NCBI GenBank assembly: GCA_011371325.1
Contig: DRQV01000210.1
Location: 1 to 5,465, forward strand
Reading direction: 5' to 3'
DNA length: 5,465 nucleotides
Source of the DNA: Thioploca sp.
GTDB taxonomy: Bacteria; Pseudomonadota; Gammaproteobacteria; Beggiatoales; Beggiatoaceae
In this document: piece after piece, positions 1 to 5,465 of the stretch
Layout of the letters: every line of letters begins with the position of its first letter
Position numbering within the stretch: position 1 is the first letter of the stretch
The notes under the pieces: model-generated
What the model was told of the DNA's origin: nothing
The model's input: only the letters and a program-made list of their open reading frames with translations
The model's database searches: none
Position numbers and translations under genes: made by a program

Positions 1-828
1 CATCGTTTTAGTATTATTGGCCTCGCTGATGCCGTCCAAAATGTTACTAAAATTATTAAACAACTCTATAATACCAATGATATGTTAGAACCAGCTAATA
101 TCCATTTGGTTACTCAAGAATCTAATGTAGAACTGATTGCTTCTACAAATGAGCCAGATGAAATCATAGCCAAAATTCGTACTCGTCGTGGGGTAGTTAA
201 ACCTAAAGGAATTAATCAAAATAAATATATTGATAATATTGTTCGAAATGATATTAATTTTGGTATAGGCCCAGCTGGAACTGGCAAAACTTATTTAGCT
301 GTTGCTTGTGCAGTGGATGCTTTGGAACGAGAATTGATCCGTCGCTTAATATTAGTGCGTCCAGCAGTTGAAGCTGGCGAAAAGCTCGGTTTTTTACCAG
401 GTGATTTAGCACAAAAAGTTGATCCATATTTACGTCCATTATATGATGCGTTATATGAAATGTTAGGTTTTGAAAGAGTTGCTAAATTGATTGAACGGCA
501 AGTTATTGAAATAGCTCCTTTAGCTTATATGCGTGGTCGAACTTTGAATGACTCATTTATCATCCTTGATGAAGCTCAAAATACTACGATAGAACAAATG
601 AAAATGTTTTTGACTAGGATTGGTTTTGGTTCTACTGCAATTGTAACTGGAGATATTACTCAAATCGATTTACCTAAGAATAATCAATCTGGATTAAAGC
701 ATGTTATTGATATACTTAAAAATATCGAAGGAATTAGTTTTACTTTTTTTGATGCTAAAGATGTAGTTCGTCATCCCATAGTAGCACGTATTATCAATGC
801 TTATGAACAAGCCGAACGGAATAAATAA
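1..828 (+). CDS. ybeZ: PhoH-like ATPase YbeZ, 5' end outside window
   Basis: This is a PhoH-family P-loop ATPase, a cytoplasmic NTPase thought to act on RNA together with YbeY. The reading frame is open from base 1. The 27 codons before the ATG at 82 match the end of the N-terminal nucleic-acid-binding region of E. coli YbeZ as I remember it, so the gene starts upstream and the ATG at 82 is internal; about 45 residues are missing. Walker A GPAGTGKT lies at 268-291, and Walker B ends in ILDEAQN with its Asp codon at 568-570. Family blocks RPAVEAGEKLGFLPGD and EQMKMFLTRIGF are intact, and the protein ends in the usual VVRHPIVARIINAYE. The C-terminus is shorter than in E. coli, which has a charged tail of about 25 residues. 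Its TAA overlaps the ybeY ATG by one base, so the two are probably translationally coupled. Confidence 0.97.
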   Translation, partial: HRFSIIGLADAVQNVTKIIKQLYNTNDMLEPANIHLVTQESNVELIASTNEPDEIIAKIRTRRGVVKPKGINQNKYIDNIVRNDINFGIGPAGTGKTYLAVACAVDALERELIRRLILVRPAVEAGEKLGFLPGDLAQKVDPYLRPLYDALYEMLGFERVAKLIERQVIEIAPLAYMRGRTLNDSFIILDEAQNTTIEQMKMFLTRIGFGSTAIVTGDITQIDLPKNNQSGLKHVIDILKNIEGISFTFFDAKDVVRHPIVARIINAYEQAERNK

Positions 829-1280
829 TGGGAGCTATAGTCGACTTACAATTATCCAGTGATAAACCAAACCTGATAGAGCAAAAAATACTGACTAAAT
901 GGGTGGATGCAGTTTTAGAATATTATTCTGATCCTGATAAGGAATTAACCATACGTTTAGTTGATATACCAGAATCTCAAAGATTAAATTTAACATGGCG
1001 ACAACGTAATTGTCCCACCAATGTTTTATCTTTTCCATTTGAATGTCCACCAGAAGTTGATTTGCCACTATTGGGAGATATTATAATTTGTGTTCCATTA
1101 GTTGCTATCGAAGCTATAGAACAAAACAAGTCTTTAGAATCTCATTGGGCACATTTAGTTATACATGGAACTTTACATTTATTAGGATATGATCATATTG
1201 AAGAACAACCAGCCCAAATAATGGAAAATTTAGAAGTTAAAATCCTAAAAAAATTAGGTTATTCAAATCCATACCATTAG
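828..1280 (+). CDS. ybeY: Endoribonuclease YbeY, rRNA maturation factor
   Basis: YbeY is a single-strand-specific, metal-dependent endoribonuclease needed for 16S rRNA 3'-end maturation and 70S ribosome quality control. The 150-residue length is typical (E. coli about 155). The zinc motif HGTLHLLGYDH is complete, with His113, His117 and His123. Arg58 in LNLTWR corresponds to the functionally essential E. coli Arg59. The PTNVLSFPFE block (63-72) and LLGDI (81-85) are also conserved. The ATG at 828 overlaps the ybeZ stop as TAATG. No strong ribosome binding site precedes it, which suggests reinitiation by ribosomes finishing ybeZ. The next gene, corC, begins 7 bases after its TAG. No key residue is missing. 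Confidence 0.97.
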   Translation: MGAIVDLQLSSDKPNLIEQKILTKWVDAVLEYYSDPDKELTIRLVDIPESQRLNLTWRQRNCPTNVLSFPFECPPEVDLPLLGDIIICVPLVAIEAIEQNKSLESHWAHLVIHGTLHLLGYDHIEEQPAQIMENLEVKILKKLGYSNPYH

Positions 1281-1287
1281 ACCCATT

Positions 1288-2133
1288 ATGAATTTCATTG
1301 AAAATTGGTTATATCGCATAAGAAAAAACCTTTCTGTTGAACCTCGTACTAAAAAACAATTACTAAATTTACTCCGTAATGCTAAACAACATAATTTATT
1401 AAATGCTGAAACTTTAGGAATGCTTGAGGGTGCTTTACAAGTATCCGAACAACATGTACGTGATGTGATGATTCCTAGATCAAACATGGTAGTGTTAGAA
1501 TTACATGATCCTCCAGAAAAATTAGTAAAAATTATTGTTGAATCCGGTCATTCTCGTTTTCCAGTAATAGTTGATAATCGTGATGATATACAAGGAATTT
1601 TCTTGGCAAAAGACTTGTTAGATTATTATGCTAATAGTGCGGAATCTCAGTTTGATATGCGGGATTTGATGCGACCGGCAATATTTATTCCTGAAAGTAA
1701 ACGTCTCAATGTATTATTGCGGGAATTTCGTACTAGTCGCAATCATATGGCAATTATTGTTGATGAATATAGTGGAGTAGCTGGTTTAGTCACTATTGAA
1801 GATGTAATTGAGCAAATAATAGGAGATATTGATGATGAACATGATATTGATGATAAGGTTTTTATTAGTCGTCGTAAAGATGGCTCTTGTATAATAAGAG
1901 CTTTAACTCCTATTGCAGAATTTAATGAGTATTTTAAAACTAATTTTAGTAATGAAGAATTTGATACAATTAGCGGCCTGTTGTTACAAGCCTTTGGCCA
2001 TTTACCCAAACGTGGTGAAAAAATAGAACTTAATAAATTTAAATTTGAAGTAATAAGGGCTGATAATAGGAGAATTAACTTATTACGAGTTAAAAATCTA
2101 AATAATTCTACGTCATGTAATAATGACTTCTAA
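1288..2133 (+). CDS. corC: CorC/YbeX family CBS-domain protein
   Basis: This is the soluble CorC (YbeX) type, linked in enterobacteria to magnesium/cobalt efflux and more recently to ribosome and heat-stress phenotypes; its exact biochemical role is unsettled. The 281 residues compare with about 292 in E. coli. An N-terminal segment with LLNAETLGMLEGAL (37-50) leads into VRDVMIPRS (57-65), the start of a CBS pair: first CBS about 57-116 (GHSRFPVIV at 87-95), second about 124-184 (HMAIIVDEYSGVAGLVTIEDVIE at 153-175). The C-terminal CorC/HlyC domain spans about 195-270 and includes FDTISGLLLQAFGHLPKRGE (225-244). There is no membrane DUF21 region, which separates it from the YfjD/TlyC-like membrane forms. 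No Shine-Dalgarno sequence is visible in the 7-base gap before the ATG, so reinitiation after ybeY is likely. In many relatives lnt comes next; here a convergent gene follows instead. Confidence 0.95.
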   Translation: MNFIENWLYRIRKNLSVEPRTKKQLLNLLRNAKQHNLLNAETLGMLEGALQVSEQHVRDVMIPRSNMVVLELHDPPEKLVKIIVESGHSRFPVIVDNRDDIQGIFLAKDLLDYYANSAESQFDMRDLMRPAIFIPESKRLNVLLREFRTSRNHMAIIVDEYSGVAGLVTIEDVIEQIIGDIDDEHDIDDKVFISRRKDGSCIIRALTPIAEFNEYFKTNFSNEEFDTISGLLLQAFGHLPKRGEKIELNKFKFEVIRADNRRINLLRVKNLNNSTSCNNDF

Positions 2134-2140
2134 ATTTTAA

Positions 2141-3730
2141 CTATTTTGAAATTTCCAACTTAAAATTAGAGCAAGTTGGGAATAACATTGGACTTTTTAC
2201 ATCCATAGGTAAATCCGCTCTAGCTAATTCCCGACGTAATCGACTAAGGTGTTCAATAGTACTCTTTTTATGACCTCTTGCACTGATACTTTGAGCTGCT
2301 TTACGACCAGCTCTCCTGCCAAAACAGATAATTTCTAACAGAGCATTACCCATAATCCGGTTGCGACCATGTATTCCTCCACTCACTTCTCCCACACAGT
2401 ATAAACCTGGTATAGTACTTTGCCCATCAGTATCAATGACTACTCCACCATTTTGATAATGCAAAGCAGGATAAATTAACATTGGATTTTTGGTTGGATC
2501 AAGATTACCTCGTTTAGCTAATTTAAATAATTTTGGAAAACGTTTTTGCATCATTCCAGGTTCACGACGTTCTAAACTTGGTGTATCTAACCATACTCCT
2601 ATAGCCGTGTTTTCACCATCACCCACTACAATTCCTCTACCTTCCGCACATTCTCGTAAAATAGCAGCTGAAATATAATCCCGTGGTTTTAATTCATCGA
2701 CAAATCGTTCACCAAGTCCATTTAACAGTTGAACTCCAGCGGAACGAACTCCTTCAGTAATTAAAGAACCGGCAATATTACTAGGATGGGCTATACCTGT
2801 GGGATGGTATTGATATGAATCTAAATCTCGTAATTTAGCTCCTAACCGATAAGATAATACTAGTCCATCTCCTGTTGATCCAAAGTGATTGGTAGTTGGA
2901 AAGTCATTTAAGTGCATACGGCCTATACCACCAGTTGCAAGGATGACTGATTGAGCTTTAACCATTTTATAAGCATATTTTTCTATTGAATATAAAACTG
3001 CTCCGGCACAATGTCCAGTTTCGCTGGTAAGCAATTCAACTGCTGGGCTATGAGTCCAAATTTCAATATTGCTATTATTACATACTGACTCACGTAATAC
3101 TCGCATCATTTCTAAGCCAGTATAATCCCGATAATAAACCACTCGATTAGCTGATGCTCCGCCTGGTCTACGGGTTAATAAATCTCCAAACTCGTTTACA
3201 TCAAATTGCATACCCTCTTTAATTAACCAACGAATAACTTCTGGAGCTTCTTTTACCATTGCAGAAACTAATTCTTTATCTGCCTGAAAATGGCCTGCTT
3301 TTAAAGTATCATTATAATGAGCTTGTAGAGTATCACCGGGTTCAATTGATGCTTGAATACCACCTTCTGCCATTACTGTATTACTATCACCAAGCCGTAA
3401 TTTAGTAGCAAGAATTACCTTTGCTCCATTTCTAGCTGCGGTTAATGCTGCGGCACAACCTGCTCCTCCACCTCCAATTATTAATATATTGGTCTCAGTA
3501 ATTGAAGTTCCAGCTAAATCGGCTTCATCAATTCGTGAATCAGCTTGTAACATTTCAGCTAATTGCCGATGACAAGGATCACCTTTGTTAGGGCCTATTT
3601 TTAAACCAACGATGGAATCTTGATAATAATCTGGATGATAGTCACGCAGTAATTCACTCATTTCTGGCAATGCGTGTTCTTTATCATTTTGATAGAGCTT
3701 TAATGCTTCTTCGTAGGAAATGCCTTGCAT
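2141..3730 (-). CDS. FAD-binding fumarate reductase/succinate dehydrogenase-type flavoprotein
   Basis: This is a flavoprotein oxidoreductase of the SdhA/FrdA/NadB superfamily, 529 residues. The FAD Rossmann motif IIGGGGAG is at 84-91, and the second FAD loop is GDSNTVMAEGGIQAS at 114-128. Residues matching the dicarboxylate active site are present: His309 (HPTG), Glu326 and Arg329 (TEGVR), the proton-relay Arg350 (PRD), His424 (HYQNGG) and Arg458 (HGRNR). SdhA/FrdA carry a His in the SHT motif that bonds FAD covalently; here it is Asn117, so FAD is predicted to be non-covalent. About 80 residues precede the Rossmann fold, including GPNKGDP at 46-52, where SdhA has very few. The C-terminus is shorter than in SdhA/FrdA and nearer the length of L-aspartate oxidase. 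No signal peptide or membrane segment is visible. The ATG follows an in-frame TAA by one codon and has no clear ribosome binding site. No Fe-S subunit is adjacent. The true substrate cannot be told from sequence; NadB is less likely given HGRNRIMGNALLE and the extension. Confidence 0.93.
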   Translation of the reverse strand: MQGISYEEALKLYQNDKEHALPEMSELLRDYHPDYYQDSIVGLKIGPNKGDPCHRQLAEMLQADSRIDEADLAGTSITETNILIIGGGGAGCAAALTAARNGAKVILATKLRLGDSNTVMAEGGIQASIEPGDTLQAHYNDTLKAGHFQADKELVSAMVKEAPEVIRWLIKEGMQFDVNEFGDLLTRRPGGASANRVVYYRDYTGLEMMRVLRESVCNNSNIEIWTHSPAVELLTSETGHCAGAVLYSIEKYAYKMVKAQSVILATGGIGRMHLNDFPTTNHFGSTGDGLVLSYRLGAKLRDLDSYQYHPTGIAHPSNIAGSLITEGVRSAGVQLLNGLGERFVDELKPRDYISAAILRECAEGRGIVVGDGENTAIGVWLDTPSLERREPGMMQKRFPKLFKLAKRGNLDPTKNPMLIYPALHYQNGGVVIDTDGQSTIPGLYCVGEVSGGIHGRNRIMGNALLEIICFGRRAGRKAAQSISARGHKKSTIEHLSRLRRELARADLPMDVKSPMLFPTCSNFKLEISK

Positions 3731-3776
3731 AAGTTAGAAAGTTAGATTAAATTAAAAGAGGTACATTTTTATAAAT

Positions 3777-4952
3777 TTATTTTGATACTATAAATCTGTC
3801 ATATTCATCGTCAGCAGCAATAGCATGGGTTTGTTCAATCATATAACTATTGGCTGGATGATTAAATTGTTCAACATAAAATTCTTGGGTTAGCTCTGGC
3901 TTATCACGAATATCTACTTTCCACAATAAATGAATTAAACCAATAACTGCTCCCATGGCCAAAAATGATATATTTCTATCTGTGGATTTAGAATACATCT
4001 TTCGATAACCAACTCCTTCGTAAGAATTATATACCCGTACAATAAATTTTTTTTCTGCAATAATCTTTTCAATTCGATAAACTCCCCAACCAAATCCATT
4101 AAGGACAGCTATCATACCGTGCAACCAATCTTCTTTATTAGCACACATTGGGACAACTAAGTTATACCATTCTGGGCTTTGCATGATTCGTCCAAAGGTA
4201 TTAAATGCACAGATATGGCCTGCCTGAATAAACATTTCCTTACTGTCTTCTTCAGGGATTCCGGCTTTACATAAAGCAAAGTAACTTTCGTAACTTATGC
4301 GATTATAATAGTCGGCAAAATGGTTAGTTAAAACTGCACCAAATGCCTTAATTAATCCAGTTTCTGCATCACCGTATAATGGCATTTCTCGTACGGCTGC
4401 GATAATTTTATCTTCATCAACATTGGTATTAAAACTTTGATCTATGGTAAACCGTTGTGGAATATTAGTTTGTAGTTCAAATTCATGAATTAAATAATTT
4501 TCTACTTGTGGTTCTTCTTCACTGACTAGGAATTTATCAGCAACAGCACCTAGTAATTTACATTCAGTTTCATGCACCGTTTTATTTAATAAACCTTGCA
4601 AATAGCCACTAGTAAAATAGCAATTTATTTGTGGTTTACCCATCATACATAAAACTTCACCATAATGGGAACGTGAAGTTATCCACGTTTTTGCATCTAA
4701 TTGCTCTAATTTACCAAAACCACATTGAGAAAATTCTTGAATTAAATCATCAGTAGAATAACCTTGTTGTTTTAATAAATTAATTAAATTGGCAATGGAA
4801 TCAATCAGTAAATGTTCTGGGTCATGTTTTTCAGTTCCTTGAGTCATTAGAACTGCCATTTGTAAATAAGCATTATAAAAATTACAATGAAAAACACGAC
4901 TTAAACCACCGATGATATTATGTCCACCAGTGGTAACGACCTTTGTGGTCAT
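3777..4952 (-). CDS. Tandem V4R-like ligand-binding domain protein (probable)
   Basis: This 391-residue protein appears to be a duplicated V4R (4-vinyl reductase/XylR_N-like) fold, a family that binds small hydrophobic molecules and often a zinc ion. In the first half, CYFTSGYLQGLL (111-122) followed by ETECKLLGAVADKF (128-141) matches the V4R ending C-x4-GY-x2-G ... E-x2-C-x7-C-x-F in register, except that the final Cys is Asp139. In the second half, AMGAVIGLIHLLW (332-344), RDKPELTQEFY (349-359) and EQTHAIAADDEYDRF (373-387) resemble a second V4R ending, with Ser329, Glu373, His376 and Asp385 at the ligand positions. The segments at about 12-60 and 200-255 look like two copies of the preceding helical part. 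No signal peptide, transmembrane segment or effector domain is seen. It overlaps the upstream gene by ATGA, has a strong ribosome binding site, and is followed after 46 bases by the flavoprotein gene. The fold assignment rests on motif recognition only; the ligand is unknown. Confidence 0.72.
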   Translation of the reverse strand: MTTKVVTTGGHNIIGGLSRVFHCNFYNAYLQMAVLMTQGTEKHDPEHLLIDSIANLINLLKQQGYSTDDLIQEFSQCGFGKLEQLDAKTWITSRSHYGEVLCMMGKPQINCYFTSGYLQGLLNKTVHETECKLLGAVADKFLVSEEEPQVENYLIHEFELQTNIPQRFTIDQSFNTNVDEDKIIAAVREMPLYGDAETGLIKAFGAVLTNHFADYYNRISYESYFALCKAGIPEEDSKEMFIQAGHICAFNTFGRIMQSPEWYNLVVPMCANKEDWLHGMIAVLNGFGWGVYRIEKIIAEKKFIVRVYNSYEGVGYRKMYSKSTDRNISFLAMGAVIGLIHLLWKVDIRDKPELTQEFYVEQFNHPANSYMIEQTHAIAADDEYDRFIVSK

Positions 4953-5320
4953 ACAAGCCCCTCTTGTATTTTTGGTTCAGGTTTTAAAAATCCCCGAATT
5001 CTGTTAAAAAAACCCTTTTTTTCAGTAGATGGGTTTGGAATGTTATTAGTTTGTTGTTCTTGTTCTACTGCAAGCAAACGAATTTCATCAGTCATATCGA
5101 CGTTAAAATGTTGGACAAATACTTCTTTTAAAATAATTAATTTATCACTATCTAATTCTATTTGTTCACCTTTGAAATTAACATAACTATTAGTTCTCAG
5201 AGCAAATAAAATTCCTAGCTTACTAGAGATTAATGCATTATCAATTTCTGCAAGTTGAGCTTTTTTTCGACTAGTGTTTAAAGCATAAAATAACATGGTT
5301 GTATTAATAACATAATTCAT
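4949..5320 (-). CDS. Hypothetical small protein, first gene of minus-strand operon
   Basis: I do not recognise this 123-residue protein. It is a genuine gene by context: GGAG stands 8 bases before its ATG, a promoter-like sequence lies upstream, and its TGA overlaps the next ATG. Residues 1-83 look like a compact folded domain: a mildly hydrophobic start (VINTTMLFYAL), a helix-like charged stretch (18-34), then YVNFKGEQIEL and LIILKEVFVQHFNV. Residues 84-100 are a Gln/Asn/Pro/Ser-rich linker. Residues 101-113 (KKGFFNRIRGFLK) form a basic, potentially amphipathic segment that could bind a membrane, a nucleic acid or a partner. The N-terminus is not a convincing signal peptide. A dnaX-like slippery sequence lies at codons 100-102. 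It may be an accessory or partner of the V4R protein, but that is inferred from gene order alone. Confidence 0.78.
   Translation of the reverse strand: MNYVINTTMLFYALNTSRKKAQLAEIDNALISSKLGILFALRTNSYVNFKGEQIELDSDKLIILKEVFVQHFNVDMTDEIRLLAVEQEQQTNNIPNPSTEKKGFFNRIRGFLKPEPKIQEGLV
4958..4964 (-). promoter_or_regulatory. Ribosome binding site of the V4R-like gene, inside the upstream gene
   Basis: AGAGGGG on the minus strand ends 5 bases before the ATG at 4952-4950 and lies within the last codons of the upstream gene. With the ATGA stop/start overlap it fixes the start of the 391-residue protein and suggests coupled translation of the two. Confidence 0.75.
5015..5021 (-). other. A AAA AAG slippery heptamer, possible -1 frameshift site
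   Basis: At codons 100-102 of the 123-residue gene the minus strand reads GAA AAA AAG GGT TTT TTT AAC. A AAA AAG is in the same phase as the E. coli dnaX frameshift heptamer. It is followed by seven T, also an in-phase T TTT TTT run. A -1 slip on the A run would read GGG TTT TTT TAA, giving a 105-residue product identical in sequence up to residue 105 but lacking the basic tail. No SD-like stimulator is visible upstream, and only a weak downstream stem (GGTTTT with AAAACC) was noticed, so activity is uncertain. Confidence 0.3.
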
Positions 5321-5326
5321 GGGCTT

Positions 5327-5334
5327 TACTCCAT
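5327..5334 (-). promoter_or_regulatory. Ribosome binding site of the 123-residue protein gene
   Basis: On the minus strand ATGGAGTA places GGAG (5332-5329) 8 bases before the ATG at 5320-5318. This supports that start codon and the reality of this otherwise unrecognised gene. Confidence 0.7.
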
Positions 5335-5365
5335 ATTAGTTTTCGTTCATAAGCAAAATATTTCT

Positions 5366-5396
5366 AAATTAATAATCCTTCCTAAAATTAATAATC
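5366..5396. repeat. 12-base direct repeat in the leader region
   Basis: AAATTAATAATC occurs at 5366-5377 and again at 5385-5396, 19 bases apart start to start. Both copies are preceded by CTAA or CTAAA, so the similarity extends slightly further. The second copy overlaps the inverted repeat at 5380-5406. It could be a pair of protein-binding sites or a small local duplication. Confidence 0.4.
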
Positions 5397-5406
5397 ATAT
5401 TTAGGA
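5380..5406. promoter_or_regulatory. Inverted repeat at the predicted transcription start, possible operator
   Basis: TCCTAAA at 5380-5386 and TTTAGGA at 5400-5406 are perfect 7-base inverted arms around a 13-base AT-rich centre, so the arm midpoints lie 20 bases apart, about two helical turns. The dyad starts just downstream of the predicted -10 and covers the predicted start site, a normal place for a repressor operator. It could also form a weak hairpin at the 5' end of the leader. No regulator is encoded in the window, and a chance origin is possible in such AT-rich DNA. Confidence 0.3.
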
Positions 5407-5411
5407 TATAA

Positions 5412-5440
5412 ATTCTATAACATTCTAATACAATATTCAA
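5412..5440 (-). promoter_or_regulatory. Putative sigma70-type promoter of the minus-strand operon
   Basis: Read on the minus strand, a -35-like TTGAAT (5440-5435, 4 of 6 to consensus) and a -10-like TAGAAT (5417-5412, 5 of 6) are separated by exactly 17 bases. The predicted transcription start falls near 5405, giving a leader of about 85 bases before the ATG at 5320. The region is very AT-rich, so chance matches are easy. It supports the three minus-strand genes being one transcript, because no comparable promoter was seen in either internal junction. Confidence 0.4.
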
Positions 5441-5465
5441 CTCATTATAAGTTATTGATCTAACC

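Noticed and set aside
82..84. ATG at 82 as the start of the PhoH-like gene
   Set aside because: The same frame is open to base 1 and its 27 upstream codons match the N-terminal part of YbeZ, so the real start is outside the window.
1743..2009. Minus-strand open frame of 88 codons opposite corC
   Set aside because: It lies wholly within well-conserved corC coding sequence and its translation is low-complexity Ser/Ile-rich with no family resemblance.
2133..2167. AATTTTAA/TTAAAATT inverted repeat between corC and the flavoprotein gene
   Set aside because: The stem is purely A/T with a loop of about 20 bases; in DNA this AT-rich it is expected by chance and would be unstable.
2155..2179. CCAACTT/AAGTTGG hairpin with an 11-base loop at the convergent junction, as a terminator
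   Set aside because: It lies inside the flavoprotein coding end and has no adjoining U tract on either strand.
3731..3800. Internal promoter before the flavoprotein gene (TATAAA on the minus strand near 3770)
   Set aside because: No acceptable -35 element stands at the right distance, and TATAAA-like strings are common in this sequence.
4920..5186. Plus-strand open frame of 88 codons opposite the 123-residue gene
   Set aside because: The translation is Cys/Ser-rich without domain character, and the opposing gene has a ribosome binding site and operon coupling.
1..5465. CRISPR arrays, insertion sequences, tRNA or rRNA genes
   Set aside because: No spaced repeat array, transposase, terminal inverted repeats or RNA-gene sequence was recognised; almost all of the window is coding.

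Overview
The window comes from an AT-rich bacterial chromosome, with GC clearly below half and A/T-biased third codon positions in every gene. The three plus-strand genes are PhoH-like ATPase (YbeZ), YbeY and CorC/YbeX, in the classical proteobacterial order. They keep long stretches that match my memory of the E. coli proteins almost word for word, so a gammaproteobacterium is the most likely source. The sequence alone does not give genus or lifestyle.

Layout: 1-2133 (+) is a tight housekeeping operon, ybeZ (5' end outside the window), ybeY and corC, with a 1-base overlap and then a 7-base gap. It meets a minus-strand operon head-on with only 7 bases between stop codons (2134-2140). The minus-strand operon reads from right to left: a 123-residue protein of unknown function (5320-4949), a 391-residue protein that I read as two tandem V4R-type ligand-binding modules (4952-3777), and a 529-residue FAD protein of the succinate dehydrogenase/fumarate reductase/L-aspartate oxidase superfamily (3730-2141). 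The first two overlap by ATGA and the third follows after 46 bases. The 145 bases at the right edge (5321-5465) hold no gene. They contain a plausible sigma70-type promoter, an inverted repeat near the predicted transcription start, and a 12-base direct repeat.

How the genes may work together: YbeZ, YbeY and CorC belong to the conserved ribosome-quality/rRNA-processing and envelope/ion-homeostasis neighbourhood and need little comment. The minus-strand operon is the unusual part. It pairs a probable small-molecule binding protein whose V4R metal ligands are altered (Cys to Asp/His/Ser) with a soluble flavoprotein oxidoreductase. That flavoprotein keeps the dicarboxylate-reductase catalytic residues, but has Asn where SdhA/FrdA carry the FAD-linking His, and has an unusual N-terminal extension of about 80 residues. 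No Fe-S or membrane-anchor subunit is encoded here. The small first gene carries a dnaX-type A AAA AAG slippery heptamer shortly before the start of the V4R gene. Whether these three proteins form one redox or sensing system is inference from operon structure only.
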